From NCBI RefSeq assembly GCF_029893965.1, contig NZ_JARXXP010000020.1, positions 54,451-118,450 of the forward strand: 64,000 nt of DNA, in the 5' to 3' direction. Made by a program: the position numbers and the translations under genes. Every line of letters begins with the position of its first letter. Positions within the stretch are counted from its first letter, which is position 1. The DNA comes from Paenibacillus sp. PastM-3. GTDB taxonomy: Bacteria > Bacillota > Bacilli > Paenibacillales > Paenibacillaceae. Positions 53,203-61,469 of this stretch are shown piece after piece. The notes under the pieces are model-generated. The model worked only from the letters and a program-made list of their open reading frames with translations. It was not told where the DNA came from and did no database searches.

Positions 53203-55197
53203 GTGAAGCATAAATTGTATTACGGCGCCGCATGGTACCCCGAGCTGTGGGGGGAGGCCGAGCGGCAGGCCGATCTTCAGCTCATGAAGGAAACCGGGAT
53301 CAACCTGGTCCGCATGGGCGAGTTCATCTGGTCAGAGCTGGAGCCAGAGGAGGATGTTATCGATGTCCGCCCGTTTGCCGAGCATATCCGCCAGCTGCAT
53401 AATCATGGCATTGACACCATTATGTGTACCCCGACGGCGACACCGCCGGTCTGGCTGACGCACGGACACCCGGAGCGGCTGTTCGTCCGGGCGGACGGGG
53501 CCGTCATGAGCCACGGATCGCGGCAGCATATCTGTACCAATCATCCTTATTTCCGGCAACGGGCCGCCATCATTGCCGGGCATCTGGCCCGGGAGCTGGG
53601 ACGGCTGCCCGGTCTTGCCGCCTGGCAGCTCGACAACGAATTCAAAGCACATGTGGCTGAATGCATGTGCGATACCTGTAAGGGGCTGTGGCATAAGTGG
53701 CTGGAGCAGCGCTACGGGAGCATTGCCCGGCTGAATGAGGCCTGGGGAACAGCCGTCTGGAGCCATACCTATCAGGCATTTGAGCAGGTACCTCAGCCGG
53801 TAGCTACCCCCTTCCTGCATAACTCCTCACTCGTTACGATGTACCGGCTGTTCCAGATGGACAAGATCGCTGAATTTGCGGCAGAGCAGGCAAGCATTCT
53901 TCGCGGGTATTCGGATGTTCCCATCACTCATAACAGCAGCGTTGCTTTTCATCTGGATAATGAGCAGCTATACCGGGAGCTGGATTTCGCATCATATGAT
54001 ACGTATGCCTCCCAGGCCAACCGGCACGCCTATCTGCTGAACTGTGATCTGTGGCGCAATTTCAAGCCCGGCCGGGATTTCTGGCTGCTTGAGACCAGCC
54101 CCGCATACGCCGGATCTCTTACGAGCTTCGGACAACCGCATCCGGACGGGTACTTGGTTGCTGAAGCCGTATCCGCTTATGCGCTTGGAGCCGGAGCTTT
54201 CTGCTACTGGCTGTGGCGGCAGCAGCGTTCCGGCAGCGAGCAAACGCACAGCTCCATCCTCAGTGCCTGGGGTGACCCTGCACTCGGCTACGATAATGTG
54301 CGGGCCGCTTCGCAGGCCCGGCTGGCCATCGAGCCGCATATGCTGGCTACCCGGCCGGTGCAGGCTGAGGTTGCGGTCACCTACTCCGACCGCACAAAGG
54401 CTTTCCTTGCGACAGAGCCGCACCGGAAATTGAATTACCGCTCCCTGCTCGGCGATTTCTATAAGCGGATCGTGGACATGGGCATCCACCGCGATCTGGT
54501 GCCCGAAGGCGGCGGCCTCAGCGGTTATAAGCTGCTGTTCACTCCCTTTGTGCATTATTTGTCGCCGGAGTTTGTGGAGAAAGCCTTGGCGTTCGCCGAA
54601 GCCGGCGGCATCTGGATCGCCGGCCCGCTGAGCGGGGGCCGCACAGCCGAGCACACCCTGCATACAGATGCTGCGCTGGGTGACCTTGAGCGGTATGCAG
54701 GCGTGCATACCAAATACGTCTACCCGATGGAGGGAACCGGCAGCATCGGGCAGGCCTTTGGCTTGTCCGCGCCGCTGTCCTTATGGAGCGCGGTGTTTGA
54801 GCCGCTGCCCGGCGGGGCTTCCGTGATCGGCGAGATCACGGAGGGCCGGACGCCGGGCCTGGCCTTTGTGACTGAGCAGCCGTATGGCCGCGGGGCCATC
54901 GTCATGCTCGGCTCTTTGCCGGCCGGCGAGGACGGCGATCAGCAGCTGCAGGCGCTGATCGGGCATTACGCCGGCCGGGCCGGGGTGGCGCTGCGCAGCG
55001 ATGTCACCGCGGGCACGGTTGTGTGCCCGCGGCGCGGCAGCAGCGGCGAGCTGTGGACCGTCGTGAACATGGACGGTCTCGGGGGCACTGTTACCCTGCC
55101 GCGCAGCGGGCAGGATGCTCTCGGCGGCGGGGCTGTGCCGGCCGGCCCGCTGACACTCGGGCCGTATGAATACCGGCTCATCGCGCTGGAGGAATAA
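53203..55197 (+). CDS. GH42 beta-galactosidase (YesZ-like)
   Basis: A 664-residue intracellular beta-galactosidase. The A domain is a TIM barrel with acid/base Glu146 in WQLDNE and the nucleophile in FWLLETSP near 296, which line up with B. subtilis YesZ. The trimerisation domain and a C-terminal beta domain follow. The cysteine cluster CMCDTC near 156 fits the zinc site of GH42. I chose the GTG at 53203, eight bases after GGAGG. YesZ belongs to the rhamnogalacturonan system, and the gene diverges from the importer operon, so release of galactose side chains from RG-I fragments is the likely task. Confidence 0.93.
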   Translation: MKHKLYYGAAWYPELWGEAERQADLQLMKETGINLVRMGEFIWSELEPEEDVIDVRPFAEHIRQLHNHGIDTIMCTPTATPPVWLTHGHPERLFVRADGAVMSHGSRQHICTNHPYFRQRAAIIAGHLARELGRLPGLAAWQLDNEFKAHVAECMCDTCKGLWHKWLEQRYGSIARLNEAWGTAVWSHTYQAFEQVPQPVATPFLHNSSLVTMYRLFQMDKIAEFAAEQASILRGYSDVPITHNSSVAFHLDNEQLYRELDFASYDTYASQANRHAYLLNCDLWRNFKPGRDFWLLETSPAYAGSLTSFGQPHPDGYLVAEAVSAYALGAGAFCYWLWRQQRSGSEQTHSSILSAWGDPALGYDNVRAASQARLAIEPHMLATRPVQAEVAVTYSDRTKAFLATEPHRKLNYRSLLGDFYKRIVDMGIHRDLVPEGGGLSGYKLLFTPFVHYLSPEFVEKALAFAEAGGIWIAGPLSGGRTAEHTLHTDAALGDLERYAGVHTKYVYPMEGTGSIGQAFGLSAPLSLWSAVFEPLPGGASVIGEITEGRTPGLAFVTEQPYGRGAIVMLGSLPAGEDGDQQLQALIGHYAGRAGVALRSDVTAGTVVCPRRGSSGELWTVVNMDGLGGTVTLPRSGQDALGGGAVPAGPLTLGPYEYRLIALEE

Positions 55198-55420
55198 GGG
55201 CGCAGCGCTATATCGCGAATCATTCGGAAGCGGGTAACGCTGCAATAACCCCGGCACAAAGGAATGGGGATGTGCGCGTTGGCCGTACATGAATGGTTGC
55301 TCCCGTTTGACCGCACATGCTTGCCGTCACACACTCGTCCCACCTATGTCCCACATACTTGGAAGTGCATGATCGTCGTGCTCAGTAGGCTCCACAAACC
55401 TGTCGCACCCGTTAAATCGC

Positions 55421-55468
55421 AAAAAAGCAGTATGCAGCCGGATTTACTCCGCTGCATACTGCTTTTTT
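55421..55468. terminator. Bidirectional terminator downstream of GH42
   Basis: A perfect 18-bp inverted repeat, A6-GCAGTATGCAGC facing GCTGCATACTGC-T6, around a 12-nt loop. It lies 223 bp after the GH42 stop. Nothing else is seen in 55198-55420 or 55469-55656. Confidence 0.9.
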
Positions 55469-55656
55469 AAATGTTGTAAGTATTGCTTAAGGGTTGATTC
55501 CGCTAGTTAACAAGCTGCGTAAGCCATTAACCCTACCATAAGTACTTAGTTACTCAACTGTCCCACTGATGAGCATACGTCTGCCCGCGCACCTATCTTC
55601 CGCACACTTATCTTCCACCCACTCGCTTACTCACGCACTTATGGCTCCCCGAAATC

Positions 55657-55842
55657 TAGTTGGATTTTCGCCACTTAATTCCACCATTTATTAGTTTTTT
55701 GAATAATTAGGTGGAAAAACAGCATCTAATTCTGCCCGTTAACCCACTTTAGCGTAGATACAGTAAAACTAAGTGTCGTTTTTCCAACTAACAACCTCAT
55801 TTCAGGGAGTTGGCGCAGAATTAGATGACGATTTTCCACTTA
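55657..55842. repeat. Four-module 186-bp intergenic element, family 1 (copy C)
   Basis: Modules start at 55657 and 55708 (forward) and end at 55790 and 55842 (reverse); offsets are 51, 82 and 52 bp. The first module has TAGTTGGATTTTCGCC then ACTTAATT; the others vary mainly in the TAAGTGG/TAGTTGG arm and the A/T core. The element lies between two convergent genes and is followed, 52 bp on, by an element of another family. Confidence 0.85.
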
Positions 55843-55893
55843 GCTTGCTCAGCGATACCCTGTGGATTATTCCTGCCAACTAACTAATCCACT

Positions 55894-56078
55894 TAGCTGT
55901 ATTTTATATAACTAAAACAGCTCGTTTGCCCCAGAAAACACAAATAAGTGTATTCCCTACAATTAAAATGTCCGCATACCCCACTTTTGGCCGATATGGG
56001 CAGATATAGCTGCACAGAATACACTTATAAGGCGCGATGGCAGGAAGTTACCATTTTTAATTGTACAAACTGCAGTTA
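55894..56078. repeat. Four-module 185-bp intergenic element, family 3
   Basis: Modules of 25-27 nt start at 55894 and 55945 (forward) and end at 56027 and 56078 (reverse): offsets 51, 82 and 51 bp. The shared pattern is TA[AG].TG.A.TT at the outer end and a [CT]TAAAA-like inner end (for example TGTACAATTAAAA in module 4). It is unrelated in sequence to family 1 but has the same geometry. The remaining 56079-56284 has several CTCAT/CTATC-rich short repeats and no gene. Confidence 0.75.
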
Positions 56079-56284
56079 AAAGGCCTTCTACTTTAAGTAG
56101 GGTAATCCCAAAACAACCGGCTAAGCGATGCCTCTGTCAAGGCTGTTAAGAGCTCATTCAATAACTCAATAACTCCATAGCTCTATCAACGCTCTTCAAC
56201 AGTTCATCAATAGCTCTTAATCGCTCTACACAGCACTAGAACAGCTATGCTGCAGCGAAGCTCCCGCCCCACACTCCCCCGCTA

Positions 56285-57757
56285 TTAGTCCAGATCCGCA
56301 CCATTCGAGGCAATCGCCTTCTGGTACCAGAAGAAGCTTTTCTTTTTGAACCGGTTCAGCGTACCCTTGCCCTCATCGTCCTGATCCACATAGATCACAC
56401 CGTAACGCTTGGACATTTCAGAGGTCGAGGCGCTGATAATATCAATCGCTCCCCAGCTGGTGTAGCCCATCACGTCAACGCCGTCCTGAACAGCTTCCTT
56501 CACCTGAGTAATGTGCTTGCGCAGATAATCGATCCGGTGATCATCGTTGATTGAACCGTCTTCTTCCACCTTATCTTTTGCCCCGAGACCGTTCTCCACC
56601 ACGAACAACGGAAGCTGGTAACGGTCGTACAGTTCTTTGAGCACGATACGCAGGCCGATCGGATCAAGCTGCCAGCCCCACTCCGTTACCTGCAGATTCG
56701 GATTCTTCACCGTGCTGAACAGGTTGCCGCCGGTAACGCCGTATTTCTCCGGATCTACTGTTGAGATAAGCGAAGTGTAGTAACTGAAGGAGATAAAGTC
56801 GACTGTATGCTCACGCAGCAGCTGCCCGTCTCCCGGCTCTACAACGAGATTGATGTTATTTTCGGCAAAATACCGCTTTACAAACGGAGGGTAACTGCCC
56901 CGCGCCTGCACATCCGTATGCAGCAGATTGAGCTGGTTATCTACCTGTGCCTGCAGAACGTCCTCCGGACTGCTGGTTGCCGGATAGTGAATCATGCGCG
57001 CCAGCATGCAGCCGATGCGGAAGTCCGGATTGATCTCGCGGCCTTTTTTCGTTGCCAGACTGCTGGCTACGAACTGGTGATGCAGCGCCTGGTAAGAAGC
57101 TTCGCGGATATTATCGACTGTATCCTCAACCACCCCGCCGCCGGTGAACGGTTCAATGACGGTCGTGTTGATCTCGTTAAAGGTAAGCCAGTACTTAACT
57201 TTGTTCTTGTAACGGGTCATCACCGTCTCTGCATACTTTTCATAAAAAGCAATCACCTTACGGTTTCTCCAGCCCCCATAATTCAGCACCAGCGACATCG
57301 GCATTTCATAATGGGACATGGTAACCAGCGGCTCAATCCCGTACTTATGCATCTCGTCGAACATATCGTCATAGAACTGCAGCCCTTTTTCGTTCGGCTC
57401 AGCATCATCCCCGTTAGGGAAAATCCGCGCCCAGTTAATCGACATCCGGAACACCTTGAAGCCCAGCTCGCCGAACAAAGCGATATCTTCCTTATAACGG
57501 TGGTAAAAATCAATTCCGTAACGCTTCGGATACCCTTCAGCCGTAGTGTGCTGCATCGCGCGCTGAATGGATTCACTGGTGACATGCATCAGCTCTTTCA
57601 GATTGGTATAGTCCTTTTTCTTAAAATAAGGCACCATATCCGCAGTGGACAACCCTTTGCCATCCGCATCAAAAGCACCCTCCGCCTGATTGGCCGCGAT
57701 CGCGCCGCCCCACAGAAAACCTTCCGGAAACCCCTGCTGTATGCTCAATGTGCTCAT
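56285..57757 (-). CDS. bglH: 6-phospho-beta-glucosidase (GH1)
   Basis: Cytosolic enzyme that hydrolyses phosphorylated beta-glucosides delivered by the PTS. The 490-residue TIM barrel has the acid/base Glu in TFNEIN and the nucleophile in FVVENGLG. The C-terminal SEMSKRYGVIYVD segment provides the Ser-Lys-Tyr phosphate-binding triad that marks the phospho-glycosidase subgroup. AAGGAG lies directly before the ATG, so a TTG three codons later is a possible start. It follows bglP by 588 bp; that gap contains a nested repeat, so the two may not share a transcript. Confidence 0.93.
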   Translation of the reverse strand: MSTLSIQQGFPEGFLWGGAIAANQAEGAFDADGKGLSTADMVPYFKKKDYTNLKELMHVTSESIQRAMQHTTAEGYPKRYGIDFYHRYKEDIALFGELGFKVFRMSINWARIFPNGDDAEPNEKGLQFYDDMFDEMHKYGIEPLVTMSHYEMPMSLVLNYGGWRNRKVIAFYEKYAETVMTRYKNKVKYWLTFNEINTTVIEPFTGGGVVEDTVDNIREASYQALHHQFVASSLATKKGREINPDFRIGCMLARMIHYPATSSPEDVLQAQVDNQLNLLHTDVQARGSYPPFVKRYFAENNINLVVEPGDGQLLREHTVDFISFSYYTSLISTVDPEKYGVTGGNLFSTVKNPNLQVTEWGWQLDPIGLRIVLKELYDRYQLPLFVVENGLGAKDKVEEDGSINDDHRIDYLRKHITQVKEAVQDGVDVMGYTSWGAIDIISASTSEMSKRYGVIYVDQDDEGKGTLNRFKKKSFFWYQKAIASNGADLD

Positions 57758-57798
57758 CTCCTTGGTTTTTATATAGTTTGAACTGATAATTTATTATT

Positions 57799-58196
57799 TC
57801 GGGATTGGCCGTGACTCCATGAATATTTGGACTTGCGGCCGCTGTTGTCTGCAGATGTTTGGATTTAACTGCTACTAAATAGATATAACTGGTGAATTTT
57901 CCGTTTTGGGGTTGGCCGTGACTCCAGAGAATGTTTGGACTTCCGGCCGCTGTTGTCTGCAGATTTCTTGATTTGATACCGCTGTTCGCGGTGGAAATCC
58001 GCAGACAAAGGCGGTCGCTATCGCTCCTACAGTTCCAAACTTCCCCTCCGCCACTTTTCCCTTAACTTAATTTCCAAGTTCAATCTATATAGGCCCTAAC
58101 ATCCAAACATAAAGGCGGACGCTCCGCTCCTACAGTTCCAAAATTCCTTCCGCCACTTTTCCCTTAATTCAAGTTTTCAAGTTCAATCTATATAAT
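57799..58196. repeat. Hairpin-forming dispersed repeat, nested copies (copy E)
   Basis: A left-half unit (GGATTGGCCGTGACTCC ... TTTGGACTTGCGGCCGCTG) at 57802-57858 is followed by a complete unit (about 57910-58096, with TTTGGA at 57934 and TTCCAAA ending 58039). A right-half unit follows (CTACAGTTCCAAA ending 58142, tail to 58196). Both right flanks read CTTCCG-like, CCACTTTTCCCTTAA, then CAAGTTCAATCTATATA. The layout is what insertion of one copy into another would leave. Related to 17719-17937. Confidence 0.7.
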
Positions 58197-58345
58197 ATTT
58201 TTTTTGTAAAAAGTGCTCTGGATCTGCTGCGCCTGCAAATCCATCTCCTGGTATATAAAACCAAAGGGCAATTGCCCGGGAAATGGAACTCCCCTGCGCA
58301 GCTGCAGGTCAAACCGTCTAATCTAATCCAATCGTACTAATCACC

Positions 58346-60253
58346 CTACAGCTCCGCCCGCAGCACCGGCTCACCAAAACCAACCGGTCCCAGCTTGATC
58401 GGAAGAATCTGTTTGTAATCAGCAGTATTAGTAACAACCATCGCGGTCGTAATATCGTAATTCTGCGCGATCTGCTCCAGGTCAAAGGTCAGCAGCTTGT
58501 CGCCTGCCTGCACCTGATCACCGGTCTGTACATGCGCTTCGAAGAAATGGCCGCGCAGCTTAACGGTGTTGATGCCGACGTGAATCAGCAGCTCCATGCC
58601 GCTCTCATCACGGATGACCAGGGCATGTTTCGTTTTGAATACATTCATTACGGTGCCGCTGACCGGAGATACCAGCTCACCGACTGCCGGTACAAAAGCA
58701 ATGCCCTTGCCCATCAGCTCATCACCAAAGGTAGGATCGTTGACCTCTTTTAGAGGAATTGCCTTCCCGCTCATAGGAGCATAAGCCGTGCTGTCTGCAG
58801 ATGCAGAAGCCGCTTCTACTTCAACCACTGCCGGAGCGGCAGCCTGCGGAGCATCGTTCGAAGGTTTAGGCGCAATATTGCCGGAAATCTGTGCAGCGTC
58901 ATCCGCCTCTTCCTGGAATCCCAGGAGCACTGTAACAATAGCGCCGACTACAAAGGCAATAACCATCCCGCCAAAAGCGTACCAGAACGTCTGGCCGACC
59001 AGTCCCGGGAGACCCGGAATACCGCCGTTACCGGCAAGTGCGTACGCCTTGGCACCAAAGGCCAGCGCAAAGCCGCCCCCTGCCGCACTACCAATCATTG
59101 CCGCGATGAACGGCTTCTTATATTTCATGTTCACACCATACATAGCTGGCTCGGTAACACCCATAAGCGCGGTGAAGCTGGTGGAGAGCGCTACGGATTT
59201 CAGCTTTTTATCTTTTGCCCGGAAGAATACACCCAGTGTCGCCCCAGCCTGCCCCATGTTGGAGATGTACGTCAGCGGCAGGAATTTGTCGAAGCCAAGT
59301 GTTGCCAGATTGCCGATAATAACCGGAACCAGCGCGTAGTGCATACCCGTCATAATAATCAGGGCCATTGCACCCCCAAGGACAATACCGGAGATCAGCC
59401 CGCCTTCATTCAGTAGCCAGTTGATGCCGCCGGACAAGCCGTCGCCGATAAAGGTTCCCAGCGGTCCGATCGCAATCAGCGTAACAGGAACCATAATAAG
59501 CAGCGAAATCAGCGGAACAAGCAGCAATTTAAGCGAAGGCGTGATGAAACGGTCCACCGTCTTTTCCACATAAGAGAGCAGCCATACGGCCAGCAGGATC
59601 GGAATAACGGATGAAGCATACGATACGGCAGTAACCGGAATGTTCAGAAAAGCAACCGGATTACCGCTCGACAATAACGCCCCCATGTCCGGATACATTA
59701 ATGCTGCACTTACTCCAACCGCAATAAACGGATTACTCCCGAATTTCCGGGCTGCGCTGAAGGCGATCAGAATCGGCAGGAAGTAGAACACACCGTCACC
59801 GATGGCGGAGAGAATCCGGTACGTATCCGTTCCGGTTGTCAGCCATTCCAAGGTTACGAACAGGGCCAGCAGCCCCTTGAGGATACCGGCAGCCGTGATT
59901 GCAGGAAGCATCGGTGCAAATACGCCTGCGATGGTTTCAAAAATGTTCAGAATGACATTCTGTTTCTTTCCATCCTCTTTTTTAGTGCCCTCACCACTCT
60001 GCTTAAGCCCCGGGTAGGCCTTTACCATCTCATCGTAAACCTTCGGCACATCGTTGCCGATGATGACCTGGAACTGCTCACCCGAGATGTTGGTGCCCAT
60101 GACCATATCCAGCTTTTTGAGCGCAGACTGATCGGCCTTGCTGTTATCTTTAAGCTCAAAACGCAGCCGGGTTACACAGTGGTATACCGAGTTTACATTG
60201 TCCACACCGCCCACGGACTGGACGATCTGCTGTGCTGTTTCCTGAGGTTTCAT
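58346..60253 (-). CDS. bglP: PTS beta-glucoside transporter EIIBCA
   Basis: Imports and phosphorylates beta-glucosides such as salicin, arbutin or cellobiose. The 635-residue chain has EIIB first (phosphocysteine in VYHCVTRLRF, near residue 26), then the multi-helix EIIC domain (about 105-460), an Ala-rich linker, and a C-terminal EIIA of the glucose type (His in LLIHVGINTVKL). The ATG at 60253 follows GGGGGAAG. It is preceded by a ribonucleic antiterminator site and terminator, so expression should need an active LicT-type protein. The adjacent licT is interrupted. Confidence 0.94.
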   Translation of the reverse strand: MKPQETAQQIVQSVGGVDNVNSVYHCVTRLRFELKDNSKADQSALKKLDMVMGTNISGEQFQVIIGNDVPKVYDEMVKAYPGLKQSGEGTKKEDGKKQNVILNIFETIAGVFAPMLPAITAAGILKGLLALFVTLEWLTTGTDTYRILSAIGDGVFYFLPILIAFSAARKFGSNPFIAVGVSAALMYPDMGALLSSGNPVAFLNIPVTAVSYASSVIPILLAVWLLSYVEKTVDRFITPSLKLLLVPLISLLIMVPVTLIAIGPLGTFIGDGLSGGINWLLNEGGLISGIVLGGAMALIIMTGMHYALVPVIIGNLATLGFDKFLPLTYISNMGQAGATLGVFFRAKDKKLKSVALSTSFTALMGVTEPAMYGVNMKYKKPFIAAMIGSAAGGGFALAFGAKAYALAGNGGIPGLPGLVGQTFWYAFGGMVIAFVVGAIVTVLLGFQEEADDAAQISGNIAPKPSNDAPQAAAPAVVEVEAASASADSTAYAPMSGKAIPLKEVNDPTFGDELMGKGIAFVPAVGELVSPVSGTVMNVFKTKHALVIRDESGMELLIHVGINTVKLRGHFFEAHVQTGDQVQAGDKLLTFDLEQIAQNYDITTAMVVTNTADYKQILPIKLGPVGFGEPVLRAEL

Positions 60254-60280
60254 CTTACTTCCCCCTATTTTTGGCATATA

Positions 60281-60366
60281 AAAAAACCCGAACGAACACA
60301 CTGTCTCCGCGCTCTTACGCGTACCGTGCCTCATCCGGGTTTTGCCTGACTGAACAGTAACAAGCC
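60281..60366 (-). promoter_or_regulatory. RAT antiterminator and terminator before bglP
   Basis: On the minus strand 60338-60366 matches the LicT/SacY-type RAT pattern (GGCTTGTTACTG ... GGCAAAACC). It overlaps a terminator whose arms AACCCGgAtGA and TCgTTCGGGTT end in seven T residues near 60281. A bound antiterminator would prevent the terminator from forming. Confidence 0.9.
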
Positions 60367-60371
60367 CTTGG

Positions 60372-61205
60372 TTATTTACTTTTCATCAGCCGCTCCAGAT
60401 GCAGCGTCAGGTAGAGCTGCTCGGAATGCGTCATAACATAATCATAGTTTTTGAGGATAAACGTTTCGATCTTGATGATGCACTTGAAGGTCTCCGGATA
60501 ATTCTTGCGGACAACCTCGTACAGATATTCCTCCGTGTCATCATGACTGGAATGGGTAATCACCCGCTGGCAGAAATATTTGAGATGCGTAATGAATCTG
60601 AAATAGTTGACGCTGTCCTCATCCAGATCGACACTGAAATGATATTTGATGATGTTCATAATCTCCTGCAGCAATTGCATCAGATGCGTCACATCGTTCA
60701 TCGAATCATTGACTTCAGCATTTATGAAATGCAGGGCGATATTGCAAATCTCATCTTTCGGAAAATCAATCCCCAGCCGTTCCCTGAGAATCGTCAGCGC
60801 TTCCTTGGCTACATCATACTCAGCCTTATAGAAGTGCTGCACCTCCCACGACAGCGGGTTACGGACAATCTGGTCCCGCACCATCCGCTGTACGGCAAAG
60901 TTAATATGATCGGACAGGGATACGTAAATCCCGTCACTGATCTGCTTATTCAGCTGCATGCGCGCCAGACTGACAATATCATCCGTCACCTGCAAAATTT
61001 CTATCGGCACCTCGGTAACAATCGCTTTGAAGCGCTCGTAGATGGAGGAATCCTGCAGACGGAAGATCTTTTCAATCCGCCCTTCGTTAATCGTGTCGCC
61101 TGCCTAGAACTGGAAACCGATACCCCGGCCGAGGATAAGCAGCTCCTGGTTCTTGTCATCAAGCGTGCTGACGATGTTGTTGTTAAAAATTTGTTTGATG
61201 ATCAC
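60372..61205 (-). pseudogene. licT: LicT/BglG-family antiterminator with in-frame amber codon
   Basis: Encodes an RNA-binding antiterminator controlled by PTS phosphorylation. The frame starts at GTG 61205 (AGGTGGG upstream) with IIKQIFNNNIVSTLDDK and continues to GRGIGFQF, then TAG at 61106-61104 (codon 34), then AGDTINEGRIEKIFRL without any shift. The second part carries PRD1 (SDHINFAVQR) and PRD2 (RFITHLKYFCQR) and ends normally at 60372. The RNA-binding CAT domain spans about residues 1-55, so the stop splits it. A GTG at 61010 could restart only the PRD part. One base change (AAG or CAG to TAG) explains the lesion; a sequencing error is the alternative. Confidence 0.88.
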
Positions 61206-61232
61206 GATAAACCCACCTGTGTTTGAGGAATC

Positions 61233-61308
61233 AAAAAAGGGCAAAACAACAATGGATATGACAGAATCATTTCCACTGTGGTTTTGCCCGCATTACCGGT
61301 AACAAGCC
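61233..61308 (-). promoter_or_regulatory. RAT antiterminator and terminator before licT
   Basis: Minus-strand 61280-61308 has GGCTTGTTACCGG ... GGGCAAAACC, a LicT-type RAT. It overlaps a terminator with arms GGGCAAAAC and GTTTTGCCC (61281-61289 and 61239-61247) and six T residues at 61233-61238. This implies autoregulated expression of licT. Confidence 0.88.
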
Positions 61309-61469
61309 TCGGAAACAATTTAGCACAAGCTGAAAACGGTGTCGACCATCATTTTAAAAATATTCCGGCCGCCTTCAGGCTGCTTCCCTGCATCCATATC
61401 CCCCCTGCGTGGTCAGCTGTAACCTAATTTTAACCAGCCGCAATCTGGACTATGCATCTGCCCCGCATT

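Noticed and set aside
55657..56078. CRISPR array
   Set aside because: Repeat and spacer lengths look similar at first sight, but half of the modules are inverted, there are only four per element, the modules vary, and no cas gene is near.
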